Of a stretch of 64,000 nt of DNA, positions 24,678 through 33,405 are shown piece by piece. The stretch is taken from NCBI GenBank assembly GCA_016930085.1, contig JAFGHO010000117.1, positions 1-64,000 on the forward strand. Direction: 5' to 3'. A program made the translations under genes and the position numbers. The first letter of the stretch is position 1; each line of letters starts with the position of its first letter. The stretch comes from Spirochaetales bacterium (GTDB lineage: Bacteria; Spirochaetota; Spirochaetia; SZUA-6; JAFGRV01). Below the pieces are notes generated by a model. It was not told the DNA's origin. It ran no database searches and worked only from the letters and a program-made list of their open reading frames with translations.

Positions 24678-25436
24678 ATGGTAAAGAAAACAACATTGAC
24701 GTTGGTGAGTATGGTGATCTTGTTTTTTTCCTTGTACAGCCTGATCGCATCGGATGCGTCGTCCGGTGCGACAAAAGGGGATGTCAATGAAGACGGTGTT
24801 ACCGATATGGTGGACGCCCTTCTCGTTGCCAGAGAAGCGGGCGGGGTCGGCAAGAAGGCCATTAACGAGGAAGCGGGTGATATAAACGGGAACGGAGAAA
24901 TCGACGAGGAAGATTCGTCGTATATCGCCCGGTTTGCATTGGGCCTTATTTCCTCTCTCACCGATATCGAGGGTGGATCGGCGGCAGCCAACCTTGCGGC
25001 AAATCCCGGATTCGAAGTGGGGACGGAGGGCTGGTTCAACTTCGGTCCGTCCTGCGTCCTGACCGTATCGTCGGACAAGGTACGGTCCGGGGATTTCAGC
25101 GGCTATATTACAGACAGAACCGAACCATGGAACGGTCCCGCCCTTGATTTGAGTTCCATAATGAAAGACGGGGGGGAATACAAGTTATCAGTATGGGCGC
25201 AACTCGATAACGCGAAATCCTCCATGCTCAAGCTTACCGTTAAAAAGGTGGACGGAAACGGAGCCGAATATACGAATATCGGGGCCGGAAAAGCGACAAA
25301 CACCGAATGGACGAAAATCGGGGGAAGCTATATGTGCAGCATCAGCGGCGAACTGCAGGAACTCGTCATGTATGTCGAAGACGCACCGCCCGGCGTCAAC
25401 TTTTATGTCGACGATGCCGAAGTTTCCGAGATGTAA
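24678..25436 (+). CDS. secreted dockerin-carbohydrate-binding protein (CBM4/9/22-like)
   Basis: A 252-residue exported protein with a signal peptide (1-about 24). Residues 34-95 are a type I dockerin with calcium loops DVNEDGVTDMVD and DINGNGEIDEED, both with the expected Asp/Asn at positions 1, 3, 5 and 12. Residues 105-252 are a CBM of the CBM_4_9/CBM22 type (NPGFEVGTEGWFNFG near the start, WNGPALDL in the middle, FYVDDAEV at the end). It has no catalytic domain, so it would tether a dockerin-bound assembly to glycan. AAGGGGG precedes the ATG. A cohesin-like lipoprotein gene follows 106 nt later on the same strand. Confidence 0.87.
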   Translation: MVKKTTLTLVSMVILFFSLYSLIASDASSGATKGDVNEDGVTDMVDALLVAREAGGVGKKAINEEAGDINGNGEIDEEDSSYIARFALGLISSLTDIEGGSAAANLAANPGFEVGTEGWFNFGPSCVLTVSSDKVRSGDFSGYITDRTEPWNGPALDLSSIMKDGGEYKLSVWAQLDNAKSSMLKLTVKKVDGNGAEYTNIGAGKATNTEWTKIGGSYMCSISGELQELVMYVEDAPPGVNFYVDDAEVSEM

Positions 25437-25542
25437 GCCGCCCTGCCGTCCGAAAAAAAAATGACGCAGGGAACGAATAGGTAATGAATTATTCGGATAA
25501 TGAAATATTTTAGGATATATAATTTATGGAGGATATACCAAA

Positions 25543-26067
25543 ATGATAAATAAAGGATATTTTAAGTATTACTGCATATGTGCGGTAATCATTGTCTGTT
25601 TTCTTCCGGGATGTGTCTCGACCGGGACCGTAGATCAGGGTTCCGCCGGCATCGTCCGGTTTGATCCCGAAGAAACGGAAGTCAAAGTGGATGATACGTT
25701 TTCACACGCAATTCGCGTCAATACGGGGAAACAGCGGCTGGCCGCATATGCGTTTTTGATAACCTATCCGCCTGAAATGATCGGAATCGATATCGCAAAA
25801 GGAACGGAGGGCGTTGAAGCGGGACGGGACGGTTATCTGGCTGCGGTCAACACAATAGATCCCGGTAAAATTTACGTCGGGGGTTATGATATAAACGGGA
25901 AGGGACCCAATCAAAACCTCCATCTTCTGACCATTCACTGGAAAGCCCTGTCCGCCGGCTTTATCAAGGTCAATATCGAAATTATCAATTTGAATGACGA
26001 GCAAACGGGAATCGTCGGCAAACCGAAGGGAACAGGGGCAAAAATAAAGATCGGCCAGATCGAGTAG
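25543..26067 (+). CDS. lipoprotein consisting of a cohesin-like domain
   Basis: A 174-residue lipoprotein with lipobox LPGC (Cys 24) and one cohesin-like domain (about 35-172). Its central part (VNTGKQRLAAYAFLITYPP...GTEGVEAGRDGY...GKGPNQNLHLLTIHWKA) aligns by eye with the cohesin-like domain of the protein at 13035-15281. Classical cohesins bind dockerins; anchored by lipid, this one could hold dockerin proteins at the cell envelope. Whether it recognises the dockerins encoded nearby is untested. GGAGG precedes the ATG, and a strong bidirectional terminator follows. Confidence 0.8.
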   Translation: MINKGYFKYYCICAVIIVCFLPGCVSTGTVDQGSAGIVRFDPEETEVKVDDTFSHAIRVNTGKQRLAAYAFLITYPPEMIGIDIAKGTEGVEAGRDGYLAAVNTIDPGKIYVGGYDINGKGPNQNLHLLTIHWKALSAGFIKVNIEIINLNDEQTGIVGKPKGTGAKIKIGQIE

Positions 26068-26102
26068 TTTCCGTAGATCCTGTTGTGCCGTATTTTCACG
26101 AT

Positions 26103-26151
26103 AAAAAAAGCCGCCGGCATCCAATTTTCGGATGCCGGCGGCTTTATTTTT
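26103..26151. terminator. bidirectional intrinsic terminator
   Basis: GCCGCCGGCATCC (26110-26122) pairs perfectly with GGATGCCGGCGGC (26130-26142) around a 7-nt loop. T-rich DNA follows on the plus strand and an A-run precedes it, so it can serve both the cohesin-like lipoprotein gene and the converging serpin gene. Confidence 0.85.
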
Positions 26152-26200
26152 CTTCGGAAGACATTCAACAAATCCTTCCATTCCCCGTATTTATCACCTG

Positions 26201-27733
26201 TTACGGATCCATCACCCTTCCCATAAAAAGAATCGTCCCCGTATTTTCATTATAAATGAAGAAAATAAAGGGCCTGTCGATTGTCATGGTTACCGCGGGA
26301 GGCGGTGTCGGAGGATTCGGCGAACTGCCGGCCAATACAATCGCCGTCGCTGCGGCCGCTTCCGTTCCATTTTCATCGACTCCGACATATGCCTTATGGA
26401 TGACATCGGAAATAAAAAGCTTTTCTTCATTCGTAATCCCCGAAAAATCAGCCGACGTCGCGTCAAATGATTCCGTCATCCCAAGTGCCATGAGCATGGT
26501 CGTTATCGAGGAACCCCAACGGCAGGTAAACTTCGGAAGGGTCAATATCACTTTGTGGCCCGTCATTTGACCGACAATCTCACCGAACGAGTCATAGGTG
26601 AGATCGCTTTCAACGGAAGTATAACTTCCTTCTTCCGGTAGAATGATAATCATCGAGTTTTTCTTCGTCCCCTGGTAGTTGAGTTTCACCGCCTGGTATT
26701 GCCCCGGGACGTCGCAGTAGACGGTACTGACGGTCTGATGCATCATGGGGACGTCTTTTGTGGTTCCCGAAAGCAGATGAAACGTCTGGTCATACGTATT
26801 ATCTTCATCAAAGGGATAATACCAGACTGCCTTGAAATAGATGGCATTCGTCAACACCAGCCTCGTAAGGGGAGTAACGGAGCCGCCCGGAAGAAGATCC
26901 TTGATCTTCCCCGCGGTCTGATCGCTTACCCACTGGTTGATGAGAAGCCTGCACTGCTCGGCGTTATTGAAAAAATCGACTGTATTCATCCCCGCTCCGT
27001 AATGGTAGGCCAGGATATCGAGATAATCCGGATAAAAATAGTAATCCTTCTGTCCCCAGATACTGTTGACGATATGAAGTTTGAGATCTTCACCCATTGC
27101 AGAGACGGGATTTTCCTGTTCGCTCGTAAGGGTGAGATCGAGTGAATTGTAGGCGTTGTGAAGGCGTTCTCCCTGAAGGGTAAAATGAAGTACCCGTTCG
27201 ATTTCCGATTCGGTACTCCCACGGGCACCGGCATAGCACATGGCAAAAGCATATGAGATACTGACAGGTGAATAAAATATATTATTCGACGCTTCCTCCG
27301 CCGATTCCCTTATCACATGAAAACAATCGAATCCAAAGCCGTTGATTCCGTCGACAGCCTGAGCCAGTTCATTTTCCTGGAGGCTCGGGGAGGTATTGCG
27401 GGATAGTTCTGATGCGACGATTTCCACCTCCCCGGTGACATTCTGAACCGGGAATTCCGTAATAAGCCCCACATAGAACCGGGCGACAAGGAGCGCGTCG
27501 ACAATGGTAATGGAGCCGTCACCATTGACATCGGCCACAGTGGTGTTGAAATTTGCAGGTGAAAGACCGACACTATACTGTGCGATCAAAAGCGCATCTA
27601 AAATATTGACGGTATTGTCGTCATTGACATTGCCGAGTCCGGGATTGGATTGGGCAAAGAGTGAAAAACCGCCGATAACCAAGATAAACAGCAGACAAAA
27701 TAGCATTCTTTTTATTAAAACTGTTTTTTCCAT
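26201..27733 (-). CDS. secreted dockerin-serpin (serine/cysteine protease inhibitor)
   Basis: A 510-residue exported protein. It has a signal peptide (1-about 28), a type I dockerin (34-90, second loop DVNGDGSITIVD) and a complete serpin domain (about 120-510). The reactive-loop hinge ENGTEAAAATA (454-464) has the small residues needed for loop insertion, so it should be inhibitory. Counting 17 residues from E454 places the scissile bond near S470-S471, followed by a proline-rich segment (472-479). Serpins are uncommon in bacteria; dockerin-serpins are known from the cellulosome of Clostridium thermocellum, where they are thought to guard the complex from proteases. AGGAGG precedes the ATG. 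Confidence 0.93.
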   Translation of the reverse strand: MEKTVLIKRMLFCLLFILVIGGFSLFAQSNPGLGNVNDDNTVNILDALLIAQYSVGLSPANFNTTVADVNGDGSITIVDALLVARFYVGLITEFPVQNVTGEVEIVASELSRNTSPSLQENELAQAVDGINGFGFDCFHVIRESAEEASNNIFYSPVSISYAFAMCYAGARGSTESEIERVLHFTLQGERLHNAYNSLDLTLTSEQENPVSAMGEDLKLHIVNSIWGQKDYYFYPDYLDILAYHYGAGMNTVDFFNNAEQCRLLINQWVSDQTAGKIKDLLPGGSVTPLTRLVLTNAIYFKAVWYYPFDEDNTYDQTFHLLSGTTKDVPMMHQTVSTVYCDVPGQYQAVKLNYQGTKKNSMIIILPEEGSYTSVESDLTYDSFGEIVGQMTGHKVILTLPKFTCRWGSSITTMLMALGMTESFDATSADFSGITNEEKLFISDVIHKAYVGVDENGTEAAAATAIVLAGSSPNPPTPPPAVTMTIDRPFIFFIYNENTGTILFMGRVMDP

Positions 27734-27790
27734 TTGTACGTATCCTCCTGTTTTGTTTTATTGCCGATTTATTATTATTCCTTGAAACTA

Positions 27791-27819
27791 ATTATATCAC
27801 ACTGCAGTGACCGGTACAG
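27791..27819 (-). promoter_or_regulatory. extended -10 promoter of the dockerin-serpin gene, with a palindrome
   Basis: On the minus strand a perfect TATAAT (27796-27791) is preceded by TGA (extended -10); the -35 region (CTGTAC) is poor. The 10-bp palindrome CACTGCAGTG (27800-27809) lies in the spacer, a position where a regulator could act. Confidence 0.45.
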
Positions 27820-27889
27820 CAGGCGAAACACTGATTTAAAATTTAATTTTCAACAGATAATATCGGAGATATGTCCTATAGAAATACCG

Positions 27890-29125
27890 CTATCGGCCTT
27901 CTTTCAGGAGAGACGCGCATTCTTCATGGCCTTTTATGCTGGCGATATCCAAAGGGGTGAATCCTTGCTTATACACTTCATAATCCTGTGTCAACGCCTT
28001 TGATGTATCCGCTCCGTTTTCAAGAAGCAGCCTGACCGCCTCGCAATTATTATGTTCAGCCGCCTCATGAAGCGGAGTAAATCCCATATCATCCGCTATG
28101 TCCGTATCGGCACCATGCGCAAGAAGAAGTTCCAGAACCGAAATGTTATCCTGCCTGCAGACATAATGGAGGGCGGTGAGTCCCCAGGAATCCTTCGCGG
28201 ATATATCGATGCCGCGGTCGACGAGCAGTTCGATAAACTCAACGGGACAGTTGACATCGCAGGCGAGCATGAGGAGGGTCGTGCCCGTTTCGAGATCGGT
28301 ATCACTTATATCGACACCCTTTTCAATACAATAACCGGCCAGACGCATATATTCCTTTTTTTTATTAAGATACGGAATACAATGCTCGATCACTTCCGCT
28401 TTCGCCTTCTCATCCCCGATCACTCCGTCCTTGATATACTCATCCGCTATGCCGTCGCCCTGATACGCAATACTGATACTCATCCCATTGTTCGCCAAAA
28501 AATTAATGCGTGTATCAAAACCGCCTTCCGAGTCGATTTCAATATCCGCATCAAAACAATAACGTGGAAGTGCGGCGGCAAGACAGAAAAGAATATTCCG
28601 CCCTGTTTGCTTTTTAAAAAGGATGTTTGCGCCTTTTGAGATAAGATACTCTGCGATGTCGATTTTACCGCTTCTCAAAGCCGAATAAAGCGGCGTTTCA
28701 CCTTCCTTGTTTACGGATTCACAATCCGCGCCCGCTTCGAGAAGGACTTTGACTGTTTGCAGATCGCCCCTGTCGCTGTAACACGTTATATCCAGCGGAG
28801 ACCGGTGGAGCAGGTTTTTCGCTTCCACATCCGCCCCTTTTGCGAGTAAAAATGCTGCCATCGCCGAATCTCCTGAAGACGCCGCCTCGAGAAGAGGCGT
28901 TCCGATATTCAGTTTTTTATCGACATAAAATGCCTCGATATTAGCCCCGGCATCAAGCAATGCCTGTGCGACGGGAATACCATTATTGCCCGAACAGAGG
29001 TGCAGGGGCGTATGGCCGTTCAGGTCGACGGCATTGACATCGTCACCCCGGCCGATAAGCCGGACAACGTCATCGATATTGGACTGCGCCGCAGCTTTAT
29101 GTAAATCTCCGGTTTTGAGCTCCAT
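27890..29125 (-). CDS. ankyrin-repeat protein
   Basis: A 411-residue cytoplasmic protein built of about ten ankyrin repeats (recurring 'G.TPLH.A...' and 'LL..GAD' motifs), divided by a less regular stretch (about 185-265). It has no signal peptide, membrane helix or added catalytic domain. Ankyrin repeats serve protein contacts; no partner is evident from neighbours. The start at 29125 is chosen because AAGGAG precedes it; the upstream TTG at 29140 overlaps that site. It lies between the serpin and mnmE genes, divergent from mnmE. A TTGACA box near 29221-29216 could belong to its promoter. Confidence 0.88.
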   Translation of the reverse strand: MELKTGDLHKAAAQSNIDDVVRLIGRGDDVNAVDLNGHTPLHLCSGNNGIPVAQALLDAGANIEAFYVDKKLNIGTPLLEAASSGDSAMAAFLLAKGADVEAKNLLHRSPLDITCYSDRGDLQTVKVLLEAGADCESVNKEGETPLYSALRSGKIDIAEYLISKGANILFKKQTGRNILFCLAAALPRYCFDADIEIDSEGGFDTRINFLANNGMSISIAYQGDGIADEYIKDGVIGDEKAKAEVIEHCIPYLNKKKEYMRLAGYCIEKGVDISDTDLETGTTLLMLACDVNCPVEFIELLVDRGIDISAKDSWGLTALHYVCRQDNISVLELLLAHGADTDIADDMGFTPLHEAAEHNNCEAVRLLLENGADTSKALTQDYEVYKQGFTPLDIASIKGHEECASLLKEGR

Positions 29126-29394
29126 ATTATCTCCTTGCAAAGATTTTATTTTCTTTATAATGGCAACCGGTCCTAATAAAAGCCTTTATATCTTTTTACA
29201 GGTTAAATATGATACTGTCAATGCCGGGCTTTTTCAAATTTCTTATCACCTCCGTCCCCCGTTTTCCCGCTTCATCCTATCCCCAGCCGGAACCGAAATG
29301 TCCGGCTGGACGATCGATCGGGCGGCTTCATTAATCTCCCCGCTCAGATCTCCACTTGCACACAATAAAAAAAGAATGTATCTTTTACCATACC

Positions 29395-30753
29395 ATGATA
29401 GCCTATTCGACGGAAGATCCTATTGTCGCATTAGCCTCGCCATCGGGAGAGAGTGCCATTGCCGTTATCCGGACTTCAGGTACCGATTCCATTGCACGCC
29501 TCGCACCACTCTTCAAGGGAACACGTGACCTTACGAACGCCTCAAGCCATGCCCTTCATCACGGCTGCATCATTGATCCTTCCACATTGGAAAAAATCGA
29601 TGAAATACTTGCTGCGGTCTTCCGGGGACCTTCAAGTTACACGGGGGAGGACGGTGTTGAATTGTACTGCCACGGCAGCATCCCGATCATTCAGCGAATC
29701 ATCATGCTTCTTACACAGCATGGCTTTCGCAAGGCGGGGCCGGGGGAATTCACCCTTCGTGCATTCCTCAACAAAAAAATGGATCTGACGCAGGCGGAAG
29801 CGGTGAACGAAATCATACGGGCCCAAACGGATAAAGCGCGCGCATTCGCCCTCAACCGGCTTTCCGGAAGCATACGAAACCGGATCGACGAAATCAAGAA
29901 GGAATGTGTCACGCTTCTGGCCGCTATCGAAGTACAGATCGATTATCCTGATGAAGAAATCGAAGCCGATAGTAACCTGAAAAAAGCGGTTGAAAAAATA
30001 GCTAATCAATGCAAGAAAATCCTTGCAACCTACGCGACCGGGAAAATAATCCAGGATGGAATCAGTATGGTGATCGCGGGAAGCACAAATGCAGGAAAAT
30101 CCACGCTTTTCAATTTACTACTTCGTGAAGACAGGGCGATCGTTTCCGATATTCACGGAACAACCCGTGATTATATCGAGGGAGTCATTTCTATCGAAGG
30201 AATACCCGTTCGTCTTTACGATACTGCGGGATTACGCGATACGGATAATCCCGTCGAAATCGAGGGAATCAGGCGGACCGACAGATTGATTGAAAACGCC
30301 CATGTCCTTCTCTATGTCATCGACGCGGGCTGTGGAATGACCGGACAATCCGGACGATTTATTGAAGCATATCAAAAAAAGACCCACACCATCGTTATCT
30401 GGAATAAAACGGACGTGACCTCCGTCCCCTGCCCGCCCGGGTTCATCCCGTTCAGCGCTAAAACCGGTAACGGGCTTGACGAATTGAACGAACTGGTTGT
30501 TAAAACCGTGATCGGTACATCGCCGGAGATGACGGGGGAACCTGTGATAGATTCTATACGACAGAAAGAATGTCTCGAGAAATGTCTCACATCACTCGGA
30601 GACTTTGAAAAGGGGCTTTCGGACGGGCTGCCGCTCGACGTTCTTGCAATCTGTCTTCAGGATTCGATCGAATCACTCGGAACCATTACCGGTGAAGTGA
30701 CATCGGACGATGTGTTATCCGAGATGTTCTCTCATTTTTGTGTCGGGAAATAA
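29395..30753 (+). CDS. mnmE: tRNA modification GTPase MnmE
   Basis: A 452-residue GTPase that, with MnmG, makes the 5-carboxymethylaminomethyl or related group on U34 of certain tRNAs. The N-terminal formyl-THF-binding domain (1-120) is followed by a helical region with an inserted G domain: GSTNAGKST, GTTRD, DTAGLRD, NKTD and SAKTG are all present. The C-terminal catalytic Cys is in CVGK, normally CIGK. The ATG at 29395 gives the usual N-terminus (DPIVALASPSGESAIAVIR) but has no visible ribosome-binding site. It is followed within 2 nt by mnmG. Confidence 0.97.
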   Translation: MIAYSTEDPIVALASPSGESAIAVIRTSGTDSIARLAPLFKGTRDLTNASSHALHHGCIIDPSTLEKIDEILAAVFRGPSSYTGEDGVELYCHGSIPIIQRIIMLLTQHGFRKAGPGEFTLRAFLNKKMDLTQAEAVNEIIRAQTDKARAFALNRLSGSIRNRIDEIKKECVTLLAAIEVQIDYPDEEIEADSNLKKAVEKIANQCKKILATYATGKIIQDGISMVIAGSTNAGKSTLFNLLLREDRAIVSDIHGTTRDYIEGVISIEGIPVRLYDTAGLRDTDNPVEIEGIRRTDRLIENAHVLLYVIDAGCGMTGQSGRFIEAYQKKTHTIVIWNKTDVTSVPCPPGFIPFSAKTGNGLDELNELVVKTVIGTSPEMTGEPVIDSIRQKECLEKCLTSLGDFEKGLSDGLPLDVLAICLQDSIESLGTITGEVTSDDVLSEMFSHFCVGK

Positions 30754-30755
30754 CA

Positions 30756-32651
30756 ATGGATTTTGATGCGATTGTCATCGGCGGCGGACACGCGGGCATA
30801 GAGGCATCCCTGGCCCTCGCCCGTCTTGAAAAAGAAACCCTTCTCATTACCCAGAACCTCGATTGTATCGGAAAAATGTCCTGCAATCCGGCGATCGGCG
30901 GTCTGGCAAAGGGAAATCTGGTAAGAGAGATCGACGCCCTTGGCGGCGAGATCGCCCGGCTTATCGACGCGACCATGATCCAGTTTAGAATGCTCAATAA
31001 AAGTAAGGGGCCGGCGGTTCAGGCGCCCCGGGCACAGGCGGACAAAGCCTCATACAGCCTGCTGGCCAAAAGGACACTGGAGCGGCAAAAGCATCTTGAG
31101 ATCTTCCAGGATACGGTGACGGATCTCCTCACCGATTCGGCCGGAAGAACGATACGGGGGGTGGTGACGGAACGGGGACGGAGGTTTACCGCAAAAGCCG
31201 TTGTTCTCACAACAGGCACATTCATGGAGGGCGTCATCTATATCGGGAGTTTCTCATGTTCTTCGGGAAGATTAGGAGAACCCGCCGCAATCGGACTCGG
31301 CGGCGCACTCCAGGAAAAGGGATTTTCAGTCGGACGGCTTAAAACAGGGACGCCCGCGCGGGTGCTTCGCGACTCCCTCGATTATAAAAAAATGAGCGGG
31401 CAGGCCGGCGATACCCGCATACAGCCCTTCTCATTTTCAAATGAGTCGATTACAAGGCCCGATGTCCCCTGTTACATTACGTATACAACGGAAAAAACCC
31501 ACGAAATAATTCGAAAAAACATCCACCTCTCCCCACTTTTCTCCGGGAAAATAAGGGGCGTCGGCCCCCGTTACTGTCCGTCGATCGAGGACAAGGTGAT
31601 GCGGTTTCCCGATCGCAGCCGGCACCAGATCTTTGTCGAACCCGAAGGCCTCGACACGGAAGAAATGTATCTGAACGGGATTTCATCTTCTCTCCCGGAA
31701 ACGGTACAGGAAGAGTTTTTACGGACAGTACCCGGTTTCGAACATCTCGTTATCATGAGGCCCGGTTATGCGGTCGAGTACGACTACCTCAATCCGCAGC
31801 AGCTTTATCCTTCTCTCCAGACAAAACGAATAAAAGGGCTTTTTATCGCCGGACAAACGAACGGAACATCTGGCTATGAAGAGGCTGCCGCCCAGGGGCT
31901 TGTCGCGGGAATCAACGCCTTCCTGTCGATGGAAAACAAGGAACCGTTGATTCTGTCCCGTTCGGAAGCCTATATCGGGGTGCTTATCGATGATCTGGTC
32001 ACACTCGGGACGGACGAGCCGTACCGGCTTTTCACATCCCGCGCGGAATACAGACTTTCTCTCCGGCATGATACGGCGGACATACGGCTTCTGGAAAAGG
32101 GATATACAATTGGATTGAAAAGCAGGGAAGCATATGACAACCTGCAGTTGAAACTGAAACATCTGGAAGAGGTAAAGGAACTCCTCCGCAAGCGGCGTAT
32201 TCGGGAGGAAGATATTGCAAAAACCCCGTCATTCGAAAAACATCTGGGGAAGAATCTGGAAGCCTTACTCAGGGATCCGGCGATACATATGAATGACCTG
32301 AAAGAGATAGAACAGGCACTGTCGCACCACGATGAAGGAATTCTCGTTCATACGGAACTCGATGTCAAATATGAGGGGTATATCAAACGCCAGGAAGAAC
32401 AGGTGAAACGTTTTCAGAAAATGGAATCCATGAAAATTCCCCCTGATTTTGATTTTGAATCGATAACGGGACTCTCTAAGGAAGCCCGTGAAAAATTCAT
32501 TGCGGTCCGGCCCGTATCAGTCGGGCAGGCTTCACGAATTTCAGGTGTCCGTTATTCCGATATCACGATACTGCTCTTTTATCTCAAAAAATCGGGGACA
32601 CTTAAAAAAACCGGCGCGCAACGGGGGACCGATACACTTACGGAAGCGTAA
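30756..32651 (+). CDS. mnmG: tRNA uridine-5-carboxymethylaminomethyl modification enzyme MnmG
   Basis: A 631-residue FAD protein and partner of MnmE. The FAD-binding motif is GGGHAG (residues 8-13). The family signatures CNPAIGG, GTPAR and the PGYAVEYD/PQQLYPSLQTK segment are present, as is the C-terminal MnmE-interacting helical domain. Length and architecture are normal. The start at 30756 is chosen over the TTG at 30738 because the Rossmann strand begins immediately (MDFDAIVIGGG). It follows the mnmE stop by 2 nt, so the pair is co-translated. Confidence 0.97.
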   Translation: MDFDAIVIGGGHAGIEASLALARLEKETLLITQNLDCIGKMSCNPAIGGLAKGNLVREIDALGGEIARLIDATMIQFRMLNKSKGPAVQAPRAQADKASYSLLAKRTLERQKHLEIFQDTVTDLLTDSAGRTIRGVVTERGRRFTAKAVVLTTGTFMEGVIYIGSFSCSSGRLGEPAAIGLGGALQEKGFSVGRLKTGTPARVLRDSLDYKKMSGQAGDTRIQPFSFSNESITRPDVPCYITYTTEKTHEIIRKNIHLSPLFSGKIRGVGPRYCPSIEDKVMRFPDRSRHQIFVEPEGLDTEEMYLNGISSSLPETVQEEFLRTVPGFEHLVIMRPGYAVEYDYLNPQQLYPSLQTKRIKGLFIAGQTNGTSGYEEAAAQGLVAGINAFLSMENKEPLILSRSEAYIGVLIDDLVTLGTDEPYRLFTSRAEYRLSLRHDTADIRLLEKGYTIGLKSREAYDNLQLKLKHLEEVKELLRKRRIREEDIAKTPSFEKHLGKNLEALLRDPAIHMNDLKEIEQALSHHDEGILVHTELDVKYEGYIKRQEEQVKRFQKMESMKIPPDFDFESITGLSKEAREKFIAVRPVSVGQASRISGVRYSDITILLFYLKKSGTLKKTGAQRGTDTLTEA

Positions 32652-32741
32652 CTTCTTCCGGAGACAATGTACTACGGAAGCCGTTTTCTCACGCCGGCAA
32701 ACCGGCACACGCAATGATTTTCGATGTAAGGATGGATACCA

Positions 32742-33392
32742 GTGAAACAACTCCTTGAAAGCGGACTCACCGAACTCGAACTCGGCTATCAGGAAGCCGA
32801 TATACTATCGCTTTCCTTGTTCATCCGTGAAATCGAACGGTGGAACAAAAACTTCAATCTCGTCAAGGCAACGGGGGATGACCTTGTCGTCAGACATATC
32901 CTCGACTCCCTTGCCGGTCTGCCGTTTTTTTCAAACACTCAAAGTGATACGACCGTCCTCGATATCGGTTCGGGCGCCGGATTTCCGGGTATCCCTCTTT
33001 CCCTTTTTCTTTCTTCCTGCTCTTTTACCCTGGCGGAAAGAAACAACCTGCGCGCGTCTTTCCTCAATAACATCCGCGCGCTGCTTCCTTTATCGAATGT
33101 AACTGTGTTCGAGGGAGATTACAGGCAGACAAAGAATAAATTTGATATCATCACCTTCCGGGCATTTACCTCTCTCGAGAAAGAGATCGGACATATAACG
33201 GAAAAACTCGAACCCGGAGGGAAAATCATCGCCTACAAAGGAAAACTCGACAAGACGGCGCTGGAACTCGCGATAATCCGCTCGTATGGGCTTTCCGGCA
33301 GGATCGAACCCATCCGTGTACCCTTTCTCGAGGAGGAAAGGCACCTTTTGATCGTCGGAGGCACGGACACACAAGCACCGCCTCAATTTTAG
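32742..33392 (+). CDS. rsmG: 16S rRNA (guanine-N7) methyltransferase RsmG
   Basis: A 216-residue SAM-dependent methyltransferase that modifies G527 (E. coli numbering) of 16S rRNA. The SAM-binding motif is LDIGSGAGFPG, and the family segments RWNKNFNLV-type and GRIEPIRVP are visible. The start is a GTG at 32742 with a weak AAGG upstream. It completes the common mnmE-mnmG-rsmG order, 90 nt after mnmG, and converges with the TPR gene, with 13 nt between the two stops. Confidence 0.95.
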   Translation: MKQLLESGLTELELGYQEADILSLSLFIREIERWNKNFNLVKATGDDLVVRHILDSLAGLPFFSNTQSDTTVLDIGSGAGFPGIPLSLFLSSCSFTLAERNNLRASFLNNIRALLPLSNVTVFEGDYRQTKNKFDIITFRAFTSLEKEIGHITEKLEPGGKIIAYKGKLDKTALELAIIRSYGLSGRIEPIRVPFLEEERHLLIVGGTDTQAPPQF

Positions 33393-33405
33393 GGAATGTT
33401 TATTC

